A DNA stretch of 64,000 nt from Spiroplasma monobiae MQ-1 (GCF_002865545.1 NZ_CP025543.1:310001-374000); one strand, 5' to 3'; shown: positions 45,483 to 56,777, counted from the first letter of the stretch. The notes: a model not told the origin generated them from the sequence alone. Numbers and translations: made by a program.

Positions 45483-47348
45483 ATGGCAAAAAATACAAAG
45501 CAAAATGATAAAAATAAAATACAAGCCAAAAACAAATCCAAAGCACATAACGCGAATTTAAAAAACCAATTAAAACAAACAACTGAAACTGGATTAATTG
45601 ATGGTATTTTTGTTTATACAGAACCATTATCAATTGCAGATTTTGCAAAAAAATTAAATAAAGGTCCTGCTGAAATAGTTAAGTGATTTTTCACAAATGG
45701 TTCAATGGTAACTCAAAATCAAATTTTATCAGAAGAACAAATGGGTGAATTATGTATTGAATTTGGTTATGACTTTAAAAAGGAAACTACAGTAACTAAA
45801 GAAAATATTTTTGAAACTTTTAATGAAAAAGATGATCCAAAAGATTTAAAAGCCAAACCCCCAATAGTTACAATTATGGGGCATGTAGACCACGGTAAAA
45901 CAACATTGCTAGACTCAATTAGAAATGCGAATGTTACTGAAGGAGAGTTTGGAGGTATTACCCAACATATTGGGGCATATCAAGCAACAATAAAAGAAAA
46001 CAAAATTACATTCATCGATACACCAGGCCATGAAGCTTTCACAGAAATGAGAGCAAGAGGGAGTGAAGTTACTGATATAGTAATTTTGGTTGTTGCAGCA
46101 GATGATGGGGTTATGCCTCAAACAGAAGAAGCTATTGACCACGCCAAAGCAGCAGAAGTTCCAATTATTGTTTTTGTAAACAAAATTGATAAACCTGGAG
46201 CTGATCCAAGTAAAGTTAAAATGGAATTAATGAACTATGGTATTGTTGCAGAAGAATATGGTGGAGACATTCCTTTTATAGAAGGTTCTGCAAAAGCAAA
46301 AACAGGTTTGGATACTTTATTAGAAACTATCTTATTAATATCAGAACTTAAAGATTTAAAATCAAACCCTAATAAGTTTGCTCGTGGAACTGTTTTGGAA
46401 GCTAAATTAGATAAAAACAGAGGTCCTATTGCAACAGTTCTTGTTCAAGAAGGGACTTTAAGAATGAGAGATATTCTTATTGCTGGAGGTACTTTTGGTA
46501 CTATTAAAGATTTAGAAAATGAAAATAAAGCAAAATTAAAAGAAGTATTACCTGGACAACCAGCTGTAATATTTGGTTTAAATGAAGTTCCAAAAGCTGG
46601 AGATAAATTTATCGTTGTTACAGAAGAGAAAATGGCAAGAGATATTGCTAAAGCTCAATTTGAAAAACAACAAAATGAAGCAAGACAAAAAAACCAAACA
46701 TTTACACTTGATTCAATTAAATCTAAAATTGAATCTGGTGAATTAAAATCAATTAACATTATTTTAAAAGCAGATACACAAGGAACTGTTGAAGCTGTTA
46801 GAAACTCAATGTTAAAAATTAATATTGAAGGTGTAAAAATTAACGTTATTAGAGCAACTGTTGGAGCAATATCTGTAAGTGATGTTACTCTTGCGTTAGC
46901 ATCTGATGCCTTGATATATGGTTTCAATGTAAGACCTACTGCTCAAGTTAGACAAAAAGCGGAAGAAGATGGTGTTGAAATAAGACTTCACAATATTATC
47001 TATAAATTAATTGAAGAAATTGCAGAAGCTGCAACTGGTATGTTAGATCCTGTTTTTGAAGAAAAATCACTTGGAGAAGCTGAAGTAAGACAATTATTTA
47101 AGCATTCACAAGTAGGAACTATTGCAGGATGTAGAATTATAAGTGGTACAGTACCAAGAAACTCAAAAGTGCATATCTTGCGTGATGGAATTGTAGTTTA
47201 TACTGGTGAATTATCATCATTAAAAAACAAAAAAGATGACATCAAAGAGGCAAAAGAAGGTGCTGAATGTGGGCTTACAATTAAAAACTTTAATGATTTA
47301 AAAGAAAATGATATTATAGAAGCATATAAGGTAGAAGAGGTGAAATAG
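45483..47348 (+). CDS. infB: Translation initiation factor IF-2
   Basis: IF-2 brings formyl-Met-tRNA to the ribosome. The 621-residue protein is a short IF-2: a Lys-rich N-terminus of about 40 residues, an IF2-N helix domain ([20 protein letters not shown]), then the GTPase with G1 [10 protein letters not shown] at about 133, G3 DTPGHEAF and G4 NKID, and the C-terminal domains to [12 protein letters not shown]. Trp at the end of the IF2-N part is TGA. It fits with fmt at 10301, which makes the formylated initiator tRNA that IF-2 prefers. Confidence 0.97.
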
Positions 47349-47350
47349 TT

Positions 47351-47695
47351 ATGCCAAACGATATTAAAATTGAGAGAAATCAATCAACTATTTTAAGAGA
47401 ATTAAACTTAATCTTACAAAGAGAATTTCCTGATTGTGAATATTTAAACACACTTACAATTCATGAAGTAAGACTGTCAAATGACATGAGTCATGCAAAA
47501 GTATTTTATTCATGTATGGATACATCTGCAGATCTTGCAGATGTAAAAGCTGAAATTGATGAAAACTTAAAAGAAATCAGAATGATTTTAGCAAGCAAAG
47601 TTGAAATGAGAAGTGTTCCAGAATTAACATTTGAATTTGATAAAACTTTAGAAAATGCTAATAAAATAGAAGAGATTCTTAAAGAAATAAAATAG
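47351..47695 (+). CDS. rbfA: Ribosome-binding factor A
   Basis: RbfA assists 30S maturation by binding 16S rRNA. The 114-residue protein has the KH-like fold pattern: ILRELNLILQREF, LTIHEVRLSNDMSHAKVFYS (family: t-V-t-x-V-x-v-s-x-D-l-x-x-A-k-V-y) and MRSVPELTFEFDKTLENANKIEEIL (written in parts: RSVPELTFEFD, then the final helix). It starts three bases after infB with AGAGGTGA as ribosome site and ends the operon at a terminator. Confidence 0.93.
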   Translation: MPNDIKIERNQSTILRELNLILQREFPDCEYLNTLTIHEVRLSNDMSHAKVFYSCMDTSADLADVKAEIDENLKEIRMILASKVEMRSVPELTFEFDKTLENANKIEEILKEIK

Positions 47696-47723
47696 AAAAA
47701 AACCTGCATAAGCAGGTTTTTTT
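47696..47723. terminator. Bidirectional terminator
   Basis: AACCTGC-ATAA-GCAGGTT flanked by A- and T-runs between the converging rbfA and membrane-protein genes. Confidence 0.88.
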
Positions 47724-48402
47724 ATCTATATATAAGCAATTTATTTGTTAGTAATTGAATTCTATTGGTAGTGAGTGTGAATAAAACTATTGCAAATAGA
47801 TCAAATACCATAAAGGCCAGTCAAGAATTTATAAATTGTATAAAACCATACATTTCTCCTAGTTCGACATAGGATCATATAAAATTTATAGATGCTGAAC
47901 TTAATGGACCAAAAATAAATACTAAAAATCCAGAAATTATTAGTGAAAGGCTTCTGCTAAAACATTTTCCTTTACTGTAAACTTTGAATATTTTATCGTA
48001 CATTAATCAAAATAGTAAAACTCAAATTGCCAATCCAATTCCGGATGTAAACCTAAATAAAGGACTCATCCCTCAGACTAGAAATTGAAGTAAACCATCT
48101 AACAAACCTATTGTCATACCCCAGTATATTCCTACCACTTGAAAGCTTATAGCAATAATAAAATATTTTAAGACAAATCCTACATTTACCCCCGTAATAA
48201 CTAAAGGAATAACAACATTTATCATACTAACAGCTGTGGACATACTTAGTAACAAACTAACAAGAGTTATTTTTAGAGTCTCACTCTTAAACCTTGTGTG
48301 CTTGCCTGCTTTATTAAGTTTGCTGATTTCGTAATCAACATTAATTTGGTTGAATTCATCAACTAAATCAATTTGCTGATCATTTTCATCAGTATTCTTC
48401 AT
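47722..48402 (-). CDS. Membrane protein, possibly ECF transporter S component
   Basis: The 226-residue protein has a 40-residue charged N-terminus and then about six hydrophobic helices. The first helix region LKITLVSLLLSMSTAVSMIN and the later YWGMTIGLLDGLLQFLVWGM, PLFRFTSGIGLAIW resemble substrate-binding (S) components of energy-coupling-factor vitamin transporters (G-x-x-x-G-x-x-x-D-x-l plan). No ECF ATPase or T component lies nearby, as is usual for group II systems. The assignment is pattern-based and the substrate is unknown. Start follows GAGGGAGA on the minus strand. Confidence 0.6.
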
Positions 48403-48497
48403 CGGCTAATTCTCCCTCTAACAAAAAATGATAGAATTCAATTAATATTCACCTCAAATATTATTATATTATAATATATAGAGATTGGGGTAGAATA

Positions 48498-49211
48498 ATG
48501 AATAGTTTCTTTTTAGGTGAGTTAAATAAAAATGTTTTTGAAATTAAAAATGAAGATTTTCATCACATAAAAAATGTAATAAAATTAAGGGAAAAAGAAC
48601 AGATTCTTTGTATTTTTGATAACTCTAAATATTTGTGTGAAATTACACAAATATCTGATAACACTTGTTTTGCACAAATTGTAAGCAAAATACAAGATCA
48701 TAAAAAGCAATATAGAGTGAATTTAATACTTGGCATAATTAGAGAGCAAAAGTGAGATTTTGTTCTTCAAAAAGCCACAGAATTAGGTGTAGATACCATA
48801 ATTCCTGTTGAATTTAAGAGAAACGTTGTTAAAGTTGATCAAAAAAAAGAAGCAAACAAAATTCAAAGATGATTATCAATTTGTGAGAGTGCTGCAAAAC
48901 AGTCTAAAAGAACATCTATTCCAGATATCACAACCATTATTAGAAATATAAATGATCTTGAAAAATATAGTGCAGATTTAAATCTGGTTTGTTGAGAAGA
49001 AGAAAAGAAAAACACTTTAAAAAGTGAACTTGCAAAAGAATTCAAAACAATAAACATAGTAATTGGACCAGAAGGTGGCATATCACCAGAAGAAATAATT
49101 AAACTAAATAAGCTTGGATATATAAATGTTAGTTTAGGTGATAATATAATGAGAGCAGAAACGGTACCATTATTTTTACTAAGTTGTTTAAGTTATGAAA
49201 AAGAGGGTTAA
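48498..49211 (+). CDS. rsmE: 16S rRNA (uracil-1498-N3)-methyltransferase RsmE
   Basis: RsmE methylates U1498 of 16S rRNA. The 237-residue protein has an N-terminal PUA-like domain (FHHIKNVIKLREKE), LQKATELGVDTIIPV, and the SPOUT knot at the C-terminus with IGPEGGISPEE and LGDNIMRAETVPLF. Size is typical. TATAAT at 48470-48475 and TGGGG before the start indicate a promoter; the gene is divergent from the ECF-like gene and followed after 3 bases by the first nucleotidyltransferase-like gene, so the three may be co-transcribed. Confidence 0.93.
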
Positions 49212-49214
49212 GTT

Positions 49215-50396
49215 ATGGAGAAAAATTTCAGTAAATTAATTACAACAGATTTAGAACAAATTAATAACCAATTAAAAGGAGTTTCTATCAATAAAAATAT
49301 GAAAAATTTTATTGATAAAAACATTAGTTTTATAAAAAGAAAATTAAAAAATATAGTCAAAATAAAAACTCACGGTTCATATGCCACTGGAGAATTTTAT
49401 AATTTTGATAAAGTATTAAATGTAGACTTATTAGCAATAAAATATGTTAACAATAGTATGTATAAAACTTATGAAGATGAAATTGAAACAAATGATCACT
49501 TTGGCGACTGCTGAATTTGTGAAATTAACGAAGATATATTTAAAGTTTTAACTAATAGTTACAAAGTAGATGAAGAGGTTAAAGTTGTTTGGAACCAAAA
49601 GAAATTCCAACTTCCAAATTCAGAAGAAACCATAGCTTTTAATGATTCTTTAAGAATAGAATTTTACAAAGATGGCCAATTGGGTTTTTCAATAGTTATA
49701 AGATCTGCTTTGCAACACAGTGAATACCCTCCAATTATTTGTAATAAATCTATATACAAAAGAACTTTTACCTTAGAATATCTTAAGAAATTTAGAACAT
49801 TAAATAAACTGTTAGTGAAAAAATTACAAATATTGTTTTACTATATTAGAATTAAGTATAGAAATGATTTATCAAAAAATGAAAGAATGATTTTGAAGTT
49901 AAGTATAATGTCGGATATTCAATATGAACTTACAAAAAGTAATTTTTTACAACAATGACTTGACCATGCATTTGAATATCATTTTTCAAATAAAAAAGTC
50001 GTAGATAATATTTTAGATTCAAAAAAAATTTATTATAAAAGACCTAAGAAAATTTCTAAACTTTATAATTCATTTAAACTCAAAAATTTAAATTGAGTTT
50101 TTAATAAAACTTATCCAAATACAAAAGAGTTTTTGGATAAATATTTTGATTATGCTGAAAATTTTAAACAAAATAAAGAAGAATATATAAACGGTAATTT
50201 TTATTTTTGATATGATTCAGTATCATATTTAAAAAATACTTTGAGTTCAACAAGTATATCAATAAAAAAAGAAAACAAAAAATATGATAATCTTGATATT
50301 CAGATGCATTCAAGAACCATATATCCAACCGACAAAGAAAATGGATTGTTTCTAATTTTTTTGCAATACTTTACTTTTGAAGTAGAAAGAGATTAA
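49215..50396 (+). CDS. Degenerate nucleotidyltransferase-like protein A
   Basis: The 393-residue protein has a segment typical of the nucleotidyltransferase (Pol-beta/CD-NTase/OAS) fold: G54-S55 in HGSYATGE, then N69-V70-D71 in VLNVDLLAIKYV, where active enzymes have D-x-D. The third catalytic Asp, expected in a later strand, is not evident in LGFSIVIRSAL. A helical C-terminal half with EYLKKFRTLNKLLVKKL follows. The next gene encodes a relative with the same N-x-D. I infer a pseudo-enzyme or an atypical one; no precise family is recognised. It begins three bases after rsmE with AGAGGG upstream. Several TGA codons encode Trp. Confidence 0.78.
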
Positions 50397-50397
50397 T

Positions 50398-51732
50398 ATG
50401 AAATTAAATAGAGATATATGAAAATTTAATGATGTAGTAAAAACTTTGACGGTTGAAGAAAAAGACTTTACTAAAAAAATAAATTATTATTTCAATGATC
50501 TTAAAAAATTATTTTTAAATTCCGGCATTCATTTAAAAAAGGTTGGTGATTTTTCATATAACTCTTACAAAAAGATTAATAAAGTTTTCAATTTAGATTT
50601 GGTGGCTGTTAAGTATGTTACTAAATCATCTATTAAGTTCTCTGGGTTTCAAAATTTAATTTTGGAAATATCTAAAAAATATAATGGACTTCCTGAAATA
50701 CATACCGATAAAAATTATATTAACTTAATTTTTAATTATAAAAACACGAAAATAAATTTTAGAATAATTCCCTTAATTGCTAAAAATATTGATAATGAAA
50801 TTCAATGCAGAGTAAATAGAAATGGAATCATTCAAGAAGACTTGGTTTTAAATTTGACAAATGATTTTAAAAAAGCTAACAAATTAAGTTCTGGATTATT
50901 GGTTTCTATAAAAAGAATAATAAATTACATAATGAATGGAGAATTTAATTATTCGTATGATATTGATTTTATATTGTTGAGATGATTTTATGAATATGTT
51001 TCAAAAACAATTGATGAATTTATTTTAGAGAGATATATAAAAAGAGATTTGGAAATGAATGTAAAACAATTCATGGAAGATGAAAATTTGAGAAAATGAA
51101 TTAAGAAGAATGTAAGTTTCTTTGATCTTGTAAGTTTTATATTTTTAAAAGTCGATTCTACGAATACTTATTACTTTAATCAATTTAACTTTGAATTTGA
51201 AGAAATGTTTGATGGAATATCAAGGTACTCATTAAATACAAATTCAAACTTCAAACTACCAATTGATTATTTATCTGAAATTAAATTATTTGACACTGAT
51301 TTAATTGAAGATAAAATATATATTCAAAGCAATATTTCAAATGAGAATGGCTTATCTGGTGTATCTTGAGAAAAATTTAAAAATGAAGGAAACAGATACA
51401 TAGTTTCTCCTGTTATGAGAAGTGGTGTTGCAAATTTTGCTATGTTTCAAAAGTGACTAACAGCAAAGTCAAATGAACTTTATATGAAGTTAAATGATGA
51501 TCTCAAGGCAGAAATTAAATCAACTAAACAAAGAGAAGCTATGGGTGAATTAAACGAAATAGCAAATGAATGGTTAACTAAATATAATCTTAAGTTGAAA
51601 TATATTCAACCATATTTTGATAAAAAATACCCATTTGCTTCGAATTATGAAATCGATCAATTAGCTTCTTTAATAATTCAAACAGTTGATAAAATTGACT
51701 TTAAACAATGAATAATAAAAAATGATAATTAG
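50398..51732 (+). CDS. Degenerate nucleotidyltransferase-like protein B
   Basis: The 444-residue protein starts one base after the stop of protein A. Its N-terminal domain parallels A: G50 in VGDFSYNSY, N65-L66-D67 in VFNLDLVAVKYV, and a strand INFRIIPLIAKN where the third catalytic Asp of OAS/CD-NTase enzymes (x-x-f-D-v-v-P-a) is replaced by Arg122. Then SSGLLVSIKRIINYI and YSYDIDFILLRWFYEY resemble the helical second domain of OAS-type enzymes. The last 150 residues differ from A. No ribosome site is clear, so translation is probably coupled to A. Function unknown. Confidence 0.78.
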
Positions 51733-51749
51733 TAATAATTATCATTTTT
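51718..51749. terminator. Bidirectional terminator
   Basis: AAAAATGATAATTA-GTAA-TAATTATCATTTTT, a 14-bp perfect stem between converging genes; overlaps both stop codons. Confidence 0.85.
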
Positions 51750-52269
51750 CTTCTTCTACACTTGAATTTTTTAATATTTCAGTACGTTTTTTAACATAGT
51801 CTTTTTCAACTTTACCAATGTGGTGGTACAAGTCACGACTGGCTTTAATTCTTAGTTTTTTAAGTTCTTCATCACAGAAAACTCAAGTTAATCAAACAAT
51901 GTGGAAATGTCTTAAATACTTAATTTCTCTTTCGTCATACATTTCATTACTTAAAGCTTGCGCTTCTCTTTGAGCAAAATCAACTCATTTTTGAGGATTA
52001 ATGTTTTCATTGTATGCTTCTTTTGCCAAGGCTTGGTAAGATAAAGCCTTTTTAACAATGATATCTTCTAGAGATTGTAAAGTATTAGCAATTTCTGCAA
52101 CTATTGCTTGATCGAATTCATCATAAGAATTAAATTGGTGTTTTGAAAGATAAAACATTTTCGTACTTAAGTTACTTACCGGATTACCGCCGCTACCTAA
52201 GTGTTCTTTTTCAGAAATAATTTTAAATTCTGTTTCAATTTCTTTATAAAACTCTGATTTAATACGCAT
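51739..52269 (-). CDS. Hypothetical helical protein
   Basis: I do not recognise this 176-residue protein. It is soluble and all-helical (SYDEFDQAIVAEIANTLQSL, EREIKYLRHFHIVWLTWVF, DYVKKRTEILKN) with a conserved-looking early motif HLGSGGNPVSNLSTKMF. Three TGA codons encode Trp, including the last residue. On the minus strand it starts after CAGGTGAG. A 16-base palindrome (52295-52310) covers its -10 box. Confidence 0.75.
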
Positions 52270-52294
52270 AGTCTCACCTGAATTCCTTTATTAT

Positions 52295-52310
52295 TGGTAT
52301 TATTATACCA
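52295..52310 (-). promoter_or_regulatory. Promoter -10 box inside a palindrome
   Basis: TGGTAT-TATT-ATACCA contains a minus-strand TATAAT (52302-52307) for the gene ending at 51739. A repressor site is possible but a short palindrome may arise by chance in such AT-rich DNA. Confidence 0.4.
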
Positions 52311-52392
52311 CAATTTTTTTAAAAATTAATAGTGTAGAGCCATTGGGTTATGTGTAATAATAAATATATATTGTGTCTTTGGAGGTGTTAAA

Positions 52393-53313
52393 ATGAATAC
52401 AAAATCAGGAATTTTATTAGTAAACAAACCTGAAGGAATAACTTCAAATGATCTAATTCAACAAGTAAAAAGAAAATTAAAAGTTAAAAAGATTGGTCAT
52501 GCAGGAACACTTGACCCTTTAGCGACTGGATTAATGGTTGTTTTAATAAACCAAGCTACAAAAATATCTAACTATTTATTAAGTAGTGATAAGAGTTATG
52601 TAGTTACAATGAAGTTGTTTGTCCAAACAGATTCTCAAGATATTACAGGAAATATCGTAGAAGAAGAAGACTATAGAAAAATCTCAAAAAGTACTATTAA
52701 AGAAGTTGTGGATAAATATAATGGATATATTTATGATCAGTACCCACCAATTTATTCTGCTGTTAAAATTGATGGTAAGAAACTTTATGAATATGCAAGA
52801 AAAGATCAAGAAGTAGTAATAAAGCCAAGAAAAGTTACTATTAAAGAGTGTGAGCTTTTAGATTTTAACCAGAAAAATGGAACAATAAAACTTAAGGTGC
52901 GTTCAAGTAAGGGTACATATATTAGAAGTTTAGTTTCTGATATTGCAAAAGATCTAGAGACAATAGCTACAGTTTCCCAACTAGAAAGAATTAGTTCTGG
53001 TGGATTCTTAATCGAAGATTCAAAAACAATCGAAGAAATAGATGAATCCAATTTAATAGATATGTATGATGCATTAATGGTAAATGAACATCCTCTAGTT
53101 GAATATCATAGAGTTAGAGATATAAAACAAGGTAAAGCCATTACATTGACAGGAATTAATTACCCCATAGTTTTTATAATTAATGATAAAAAAGAAGTTA
53201 TTGCAATTTACAAACATATAGCACACGATTTATATAAATGCCAAAGAGGGTTGTGAGATGAAATACCATTTGATCAGTTAACTGAGGCTGAAAGGAATGG
53301 ATACTATGATTAA
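52393..53313 (+). CDS. truB: tRNA pseudouridine-55 synthase TruB
   Basis: TruB makes pseudouridine 55 in the T-loop of tRNAs. The 306-residue protein has LLVNKPEGITS near the start, the catalytic D41 in GHAGTLDPLATG, and YIRSLVSDIAKDL (family: s-x-G-t-Y-I-R-s-L). Domain order and length are normal. A TGA-Trp at 53254 lies near the C-terminus. The start follows GGAGG; the stop overlaps the ribF start by eight bases, the usual truB-ribF pairing. Confidence 0.96.
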
Positions 53314-54040
53314 AATAGAAACATTTCTGAATGAAAATGAATCTTTTAACTTTGAAGAAAGTGTTGTTTGTATAGGTTTTTTTGATGGAATTCATAAAAT
53401 GCATGATAAAATTATTTCTAAAGCAAAAAGTATTTCTGAAAATGAAAATTTAAATTGAAATATAATAACATTTACAGAAAAAGTCTCAGATTTTTTAAAT
53501 AAAACAAATAATAATATTCAGTTAAAAGAAAATAAATATCTTCAATTTAAAAATAAATATAATCCTAATTTTTTAATTGAAATACAAGTTAATAAAGAAA
53601 CAATTACAAAAAGTGCAGAATACTTTTGTGATTTTTTGAAAACAAATCTTAAAGTTAAAAAAATTGTTGTTGGTGATGATTTTAGATTTGGATATAAAGG
53701 AACGGGAGATGTTCAACTACTTAGAAGTTTTTTTGGCGAAGAAAATGTAATTCTCTTTAAAAGAGTTAAAGAAATTTCTACTTCCTTGGTTAGAGAAAAT
53801 ATAATTAGTGGAAACATCGAAGAGATAAAAAGAATATTGGATAGAAATATTTTTGTAACATTCAAAAAAATTGAAGATAAAAAATTTTCTATTATTGATT
53901 TTAATTTAAATTTAGCAAATGGCTTATATGAAATAAAAATGGATTCAGAAATTCAAGAAATAGAAATTTTGGAAAACAAAACAGAATTTAATATAGGAAA
54001 AGATGTTGTAACTGTTGAAGTATTAAGACGTGTAATGTAA
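53306..54040 (+). CDS. ribF: FAD synthase RibF with degenerate flavokinase domain
   Basis: The 244-residue protein has the FMN adenylyltransferase domain: IGFFDGIHKMHDK (family: G-x-F-D-G-x-H-x-G-H), VVGDDFRFGYKGTGD and ISTSLVRENIISGN (family: I-S-S-T-x-I-R). The second domain, riboflavin kinase, is normally about 120 residues with G-x-P-T-A-N; here only some 65 residues remain (ANGLYEIKMDSEIQE) and no GxPTAN motif can be seen. The protein probably makes FAD from FMN but may not make FMN. It overlaps truB by eight bases. No frameshift was found within the remaining frame. Confidence 0.88.
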
Positions 54041-54096
54041 TCATAAAAAATTAGATTAAAGATATGTGAAATAAAAAAATAGATAGAAGAGTTAAA

Positions 54097-55200
54097 ATGT
54101 TTGAAAATTTAGAAAGAAAAATAAATAATTTAATTGAAAAAAATCTTTATCCAGGAATGGTTGTAAAAATAGATCAAGACGGAAAAGAGATTTTTCATAA
54201 AGCTTTTGGTTTTAATGATATTAAAAAGAAAATAAAAATGGAAAAGGATACAATATTTCCTATATATTCAACAACAAAATTAATAACTGTAGTTGGAGCA
54301 TTTCTTTTAATTCAAGAAGGTAATTTGAATATTGATGAAAGTGTATCAAAATTTTATCCTAAATTTAATAATGATATAACAATTAGAAATTTAATGAATA
54401 TGACTTCTGGTGTTACATATAATTGAAATGCAGAAGAAAATAAAAGTGCAATTATTAGTATAGAGAAATTAATTGAAGAAGATAGTTTAACAATACATGA
54501 AATAATTGATAAATTGAGTGATATACCAACCAAGATAATTCCTGGAAGTGAATGAGTTTATGGGATGAACACAGATATACTTGGTGGTATTATTGAAAAG
54601 GTAAGTAATTTAAAATTATCTGACTACTTAAGAGAAAAAATATTCACACCTTTAAAAATGTTTGATACAGATTTCAAAATAAATGATTTGAAAAGAAAGG
54701 CTATAAAACACAATCTTTTTGTTAATAATGAAGAAAATATTTTGATTCCTTCATATGATTTTCATTGGCTAATGCCTGAAAAATTGGATGAAGTACCAAA
54801 TTGTTGTTTAGGAGGATCGGGTGTTTTTAGTACAGCGAAAGACTATAATAAATTTTTAAATTTCTTACTTGATGGAAAAATTGATGGTAAAGTTGTACTG
54901 GAAAAAAAATACTTAAATGAGATAACTTCAAACCAAATAAGTCATTTAAAAGATGCTAAAGTTTGAGATTTTAATTCAGACTATTCTTATGGATATAGTG
55001 TTAGAGTAAGAACAAAAAATGAGTTGTATCCACTAACGGAGATTGGCGAATGGGGATGAGACGGAATTTTAGGTAATTCAACCCTTGTAGATCCTTTAAG
55101 AAAGTTAACCATGACTTTAATGGTCTCTGTTTTTCCTGCGAATAATATTTTAATTCAAACAGAGATATTTGAAGCTTTATATAAAGATTTTAGTTTGTAA
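54097..55200 (+). CDS. Serine hydrolase, beta-lactamase class C / EstB type
   Basis: The 367-residue protein has the S12 (beta-lactamase-like) motifs: nucleophile S58-T-T-K61 in IYSTTKL, Y155 in WVYGMNTDILGGIIE (in place of YxN, as in EstB-type esterases), and a late WGWDGILGNS (in place of KTG or HGG). No signal peptide or membrane segment is seen, so it is probably cytoplasmic. As the organism should lack peptidoglycan, an esterase or peptidase is likelier than a beta-lactamase. AGAAGAG precedes ATG 54097; an in-frame ATG at 54064 lacks a ribosome site. Confidence 0.88.
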
Positions 55201-55208
55201 GAAATTAA

Positions 55209-56756
55209 AATTTTTATATAATTGTATTATCTATTTTTGTTATTAGTATAATTGGACCTATACTTCCTTTAACTATTTATAGTTATTTTTCTAAAAGCAT
55301 TAAAAATTATAATATAGCAATAATTATTTAATGCATATTATGAATGGTATTATATGAATTATCATGAAGAATATAATTATGAAAATTTATCAAAATTTTT
55401 GCAATCAACTTTTCCTAACTTTAAAAATAAAAGTAACGAATATATTAAACAATTATTTGTTGAAACTTTTATTAGTCACAGAATATAATTTGCAAATAAA
55501 ATTATTAGTAGATTTTATTTTGGTATTCACAATTACCCAAATAAAGATTATATTGCCCATTATGCTATATATGATTCTTACAAAAGTAATTATCAAAAAC
55601 TGGGTAATGGTTATTATCATCATAAATATTTAAAAAAATGATTGATGGGATGATTCATTAGTTTCAGTTTTTAATATTTTAATTTGAACAATGATTGATA
55701 AAGTTGATAGAATAGGAACTATTGACTATATTAAAGAAAACTTCACTTATTTTTATTTTCCAGATGCTAAAGTAAATTATTTTTTTTGAGAATCCAATTT
55801 ATTCAAAACATACGACTTTAGATTGAATATTAGATTATTTTTCAACAAGTAATTGATCAAATAATATGCGCTATAAATATAAATAAGAAAATTTTAATGT
55901 TGATGAAATAGAAAATAGATTTAAAATAAAATTAGAATTTTGATTGCAACATATCAATAATAATTTAGAATTACAAACAAAATATGGGATTTCATCAAAA
56001 TTTATGGATGGTACTATATTTTGTTTTGAAATAAATTTTGGTGATTAATATTTTTTTCCAAATGAAAAAACTAGTTATGTAATAAAAGAAGATTATGATA
56101 AATTTGAAAAAAAAATGAATACAATAATATATCCACCATCTTGAGTAAAACCAGAACTCCCATTCTTTTAATGTGAAAGAAATGGTAATTATTATAATTT
56201 ACAATTTATTATGACTTCTGCATTCATATAAACTATTTGTGCACAAATGCAGATTAATTTATTAACAGTAAGGGAGTTATTTGATAATGCATTGGGATGT
56301 ATTTCACAAGAATATGATAAATATTCTAATGCCGAAAAAAAATTTGTGTTGAATGCATTAACTGAAGCTGCATATAGTTTATTCGGTTGGGGAGGATTAG
56401 CAGAAATGATACACCATTATCTGCCATATAATGAACGTTCCAATTATTTTTTAGAAATTTTTTATAGTGCAGAAGAGGGTGTTAATAACATTGGTTTTGT
56501 AGATTGAAATGAGCCTTTATAAAATAGAGATTTTTATAAATACCAAATACTGCTTGTGCATATTATAAAAATTTATTAGAATTACAAATAAGGGTTTTGG
56601 ATTTACTTACAATTTTTATTTTAAATTGTATTCTTTTTGATAAAAACACAAGAAAATTATTATTTTAATAAAAAAATATATTCATTAAATTGACTTTATT
56701 ATTTACGTCAAAACGTCTTTAATTTATTACAACAAGATTTTAAAAAAATAAAATAA
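55209..56756 (+). pseudogene. Decayed gene for a membrane-anchored protein
   Basis: No intact gene spans this stretch, but coherent protein-like segments succeed one another in changing frames: a transmembrane helix (VLSIFVISIIGPILPL) at 55218, MNYHEEYNYENLSKFL at 55354, KVDRIGTIDYIKENFTYF near 55700, IENRFKIKLEFWLQHINN near 55910, RELFDNALGCISQEYDKY near 56270, FGWGGLAEMIHHYLPYNE near 56380 and YYLRQNVFNLLQQDFKKI ending at 56756. At least seven in-frame TAA stops and five frame changes separate them. It looks like one protein of about 500 residues that has decayed. Family not recognised. The 86-residue stretch at 56247-56507 is open but is best seen as part of this remnant. Confidence 0.75.
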
Positions 56757-56771
56757 ATATGTTTTTTTTGC

Positions 56772-56777
56772 TATAAT
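56772..56777 (+). promoter_or_regulatory. -10 box of rpsO
   Basis: TATAAT about 95 bases before the rpsO start, giving a leader of about 88 bases. Confidence 0.6.

Noticed and set aside
55364-55633. 89-residue open frame as an intact gene
   Set aside because: Its translation is Ile/Asn/Leu-rich noise; the other frame (MNYHEEYNYENLSKFL) is protein-like and belongs to the decayed gene.
56247-56507. 86-residue open frame as an independent gene
   Set aside because: No ribosome site, and protein-like sequence continues in the same frame before its ATG and after the TAA; it is best read as part of the pseudogene.
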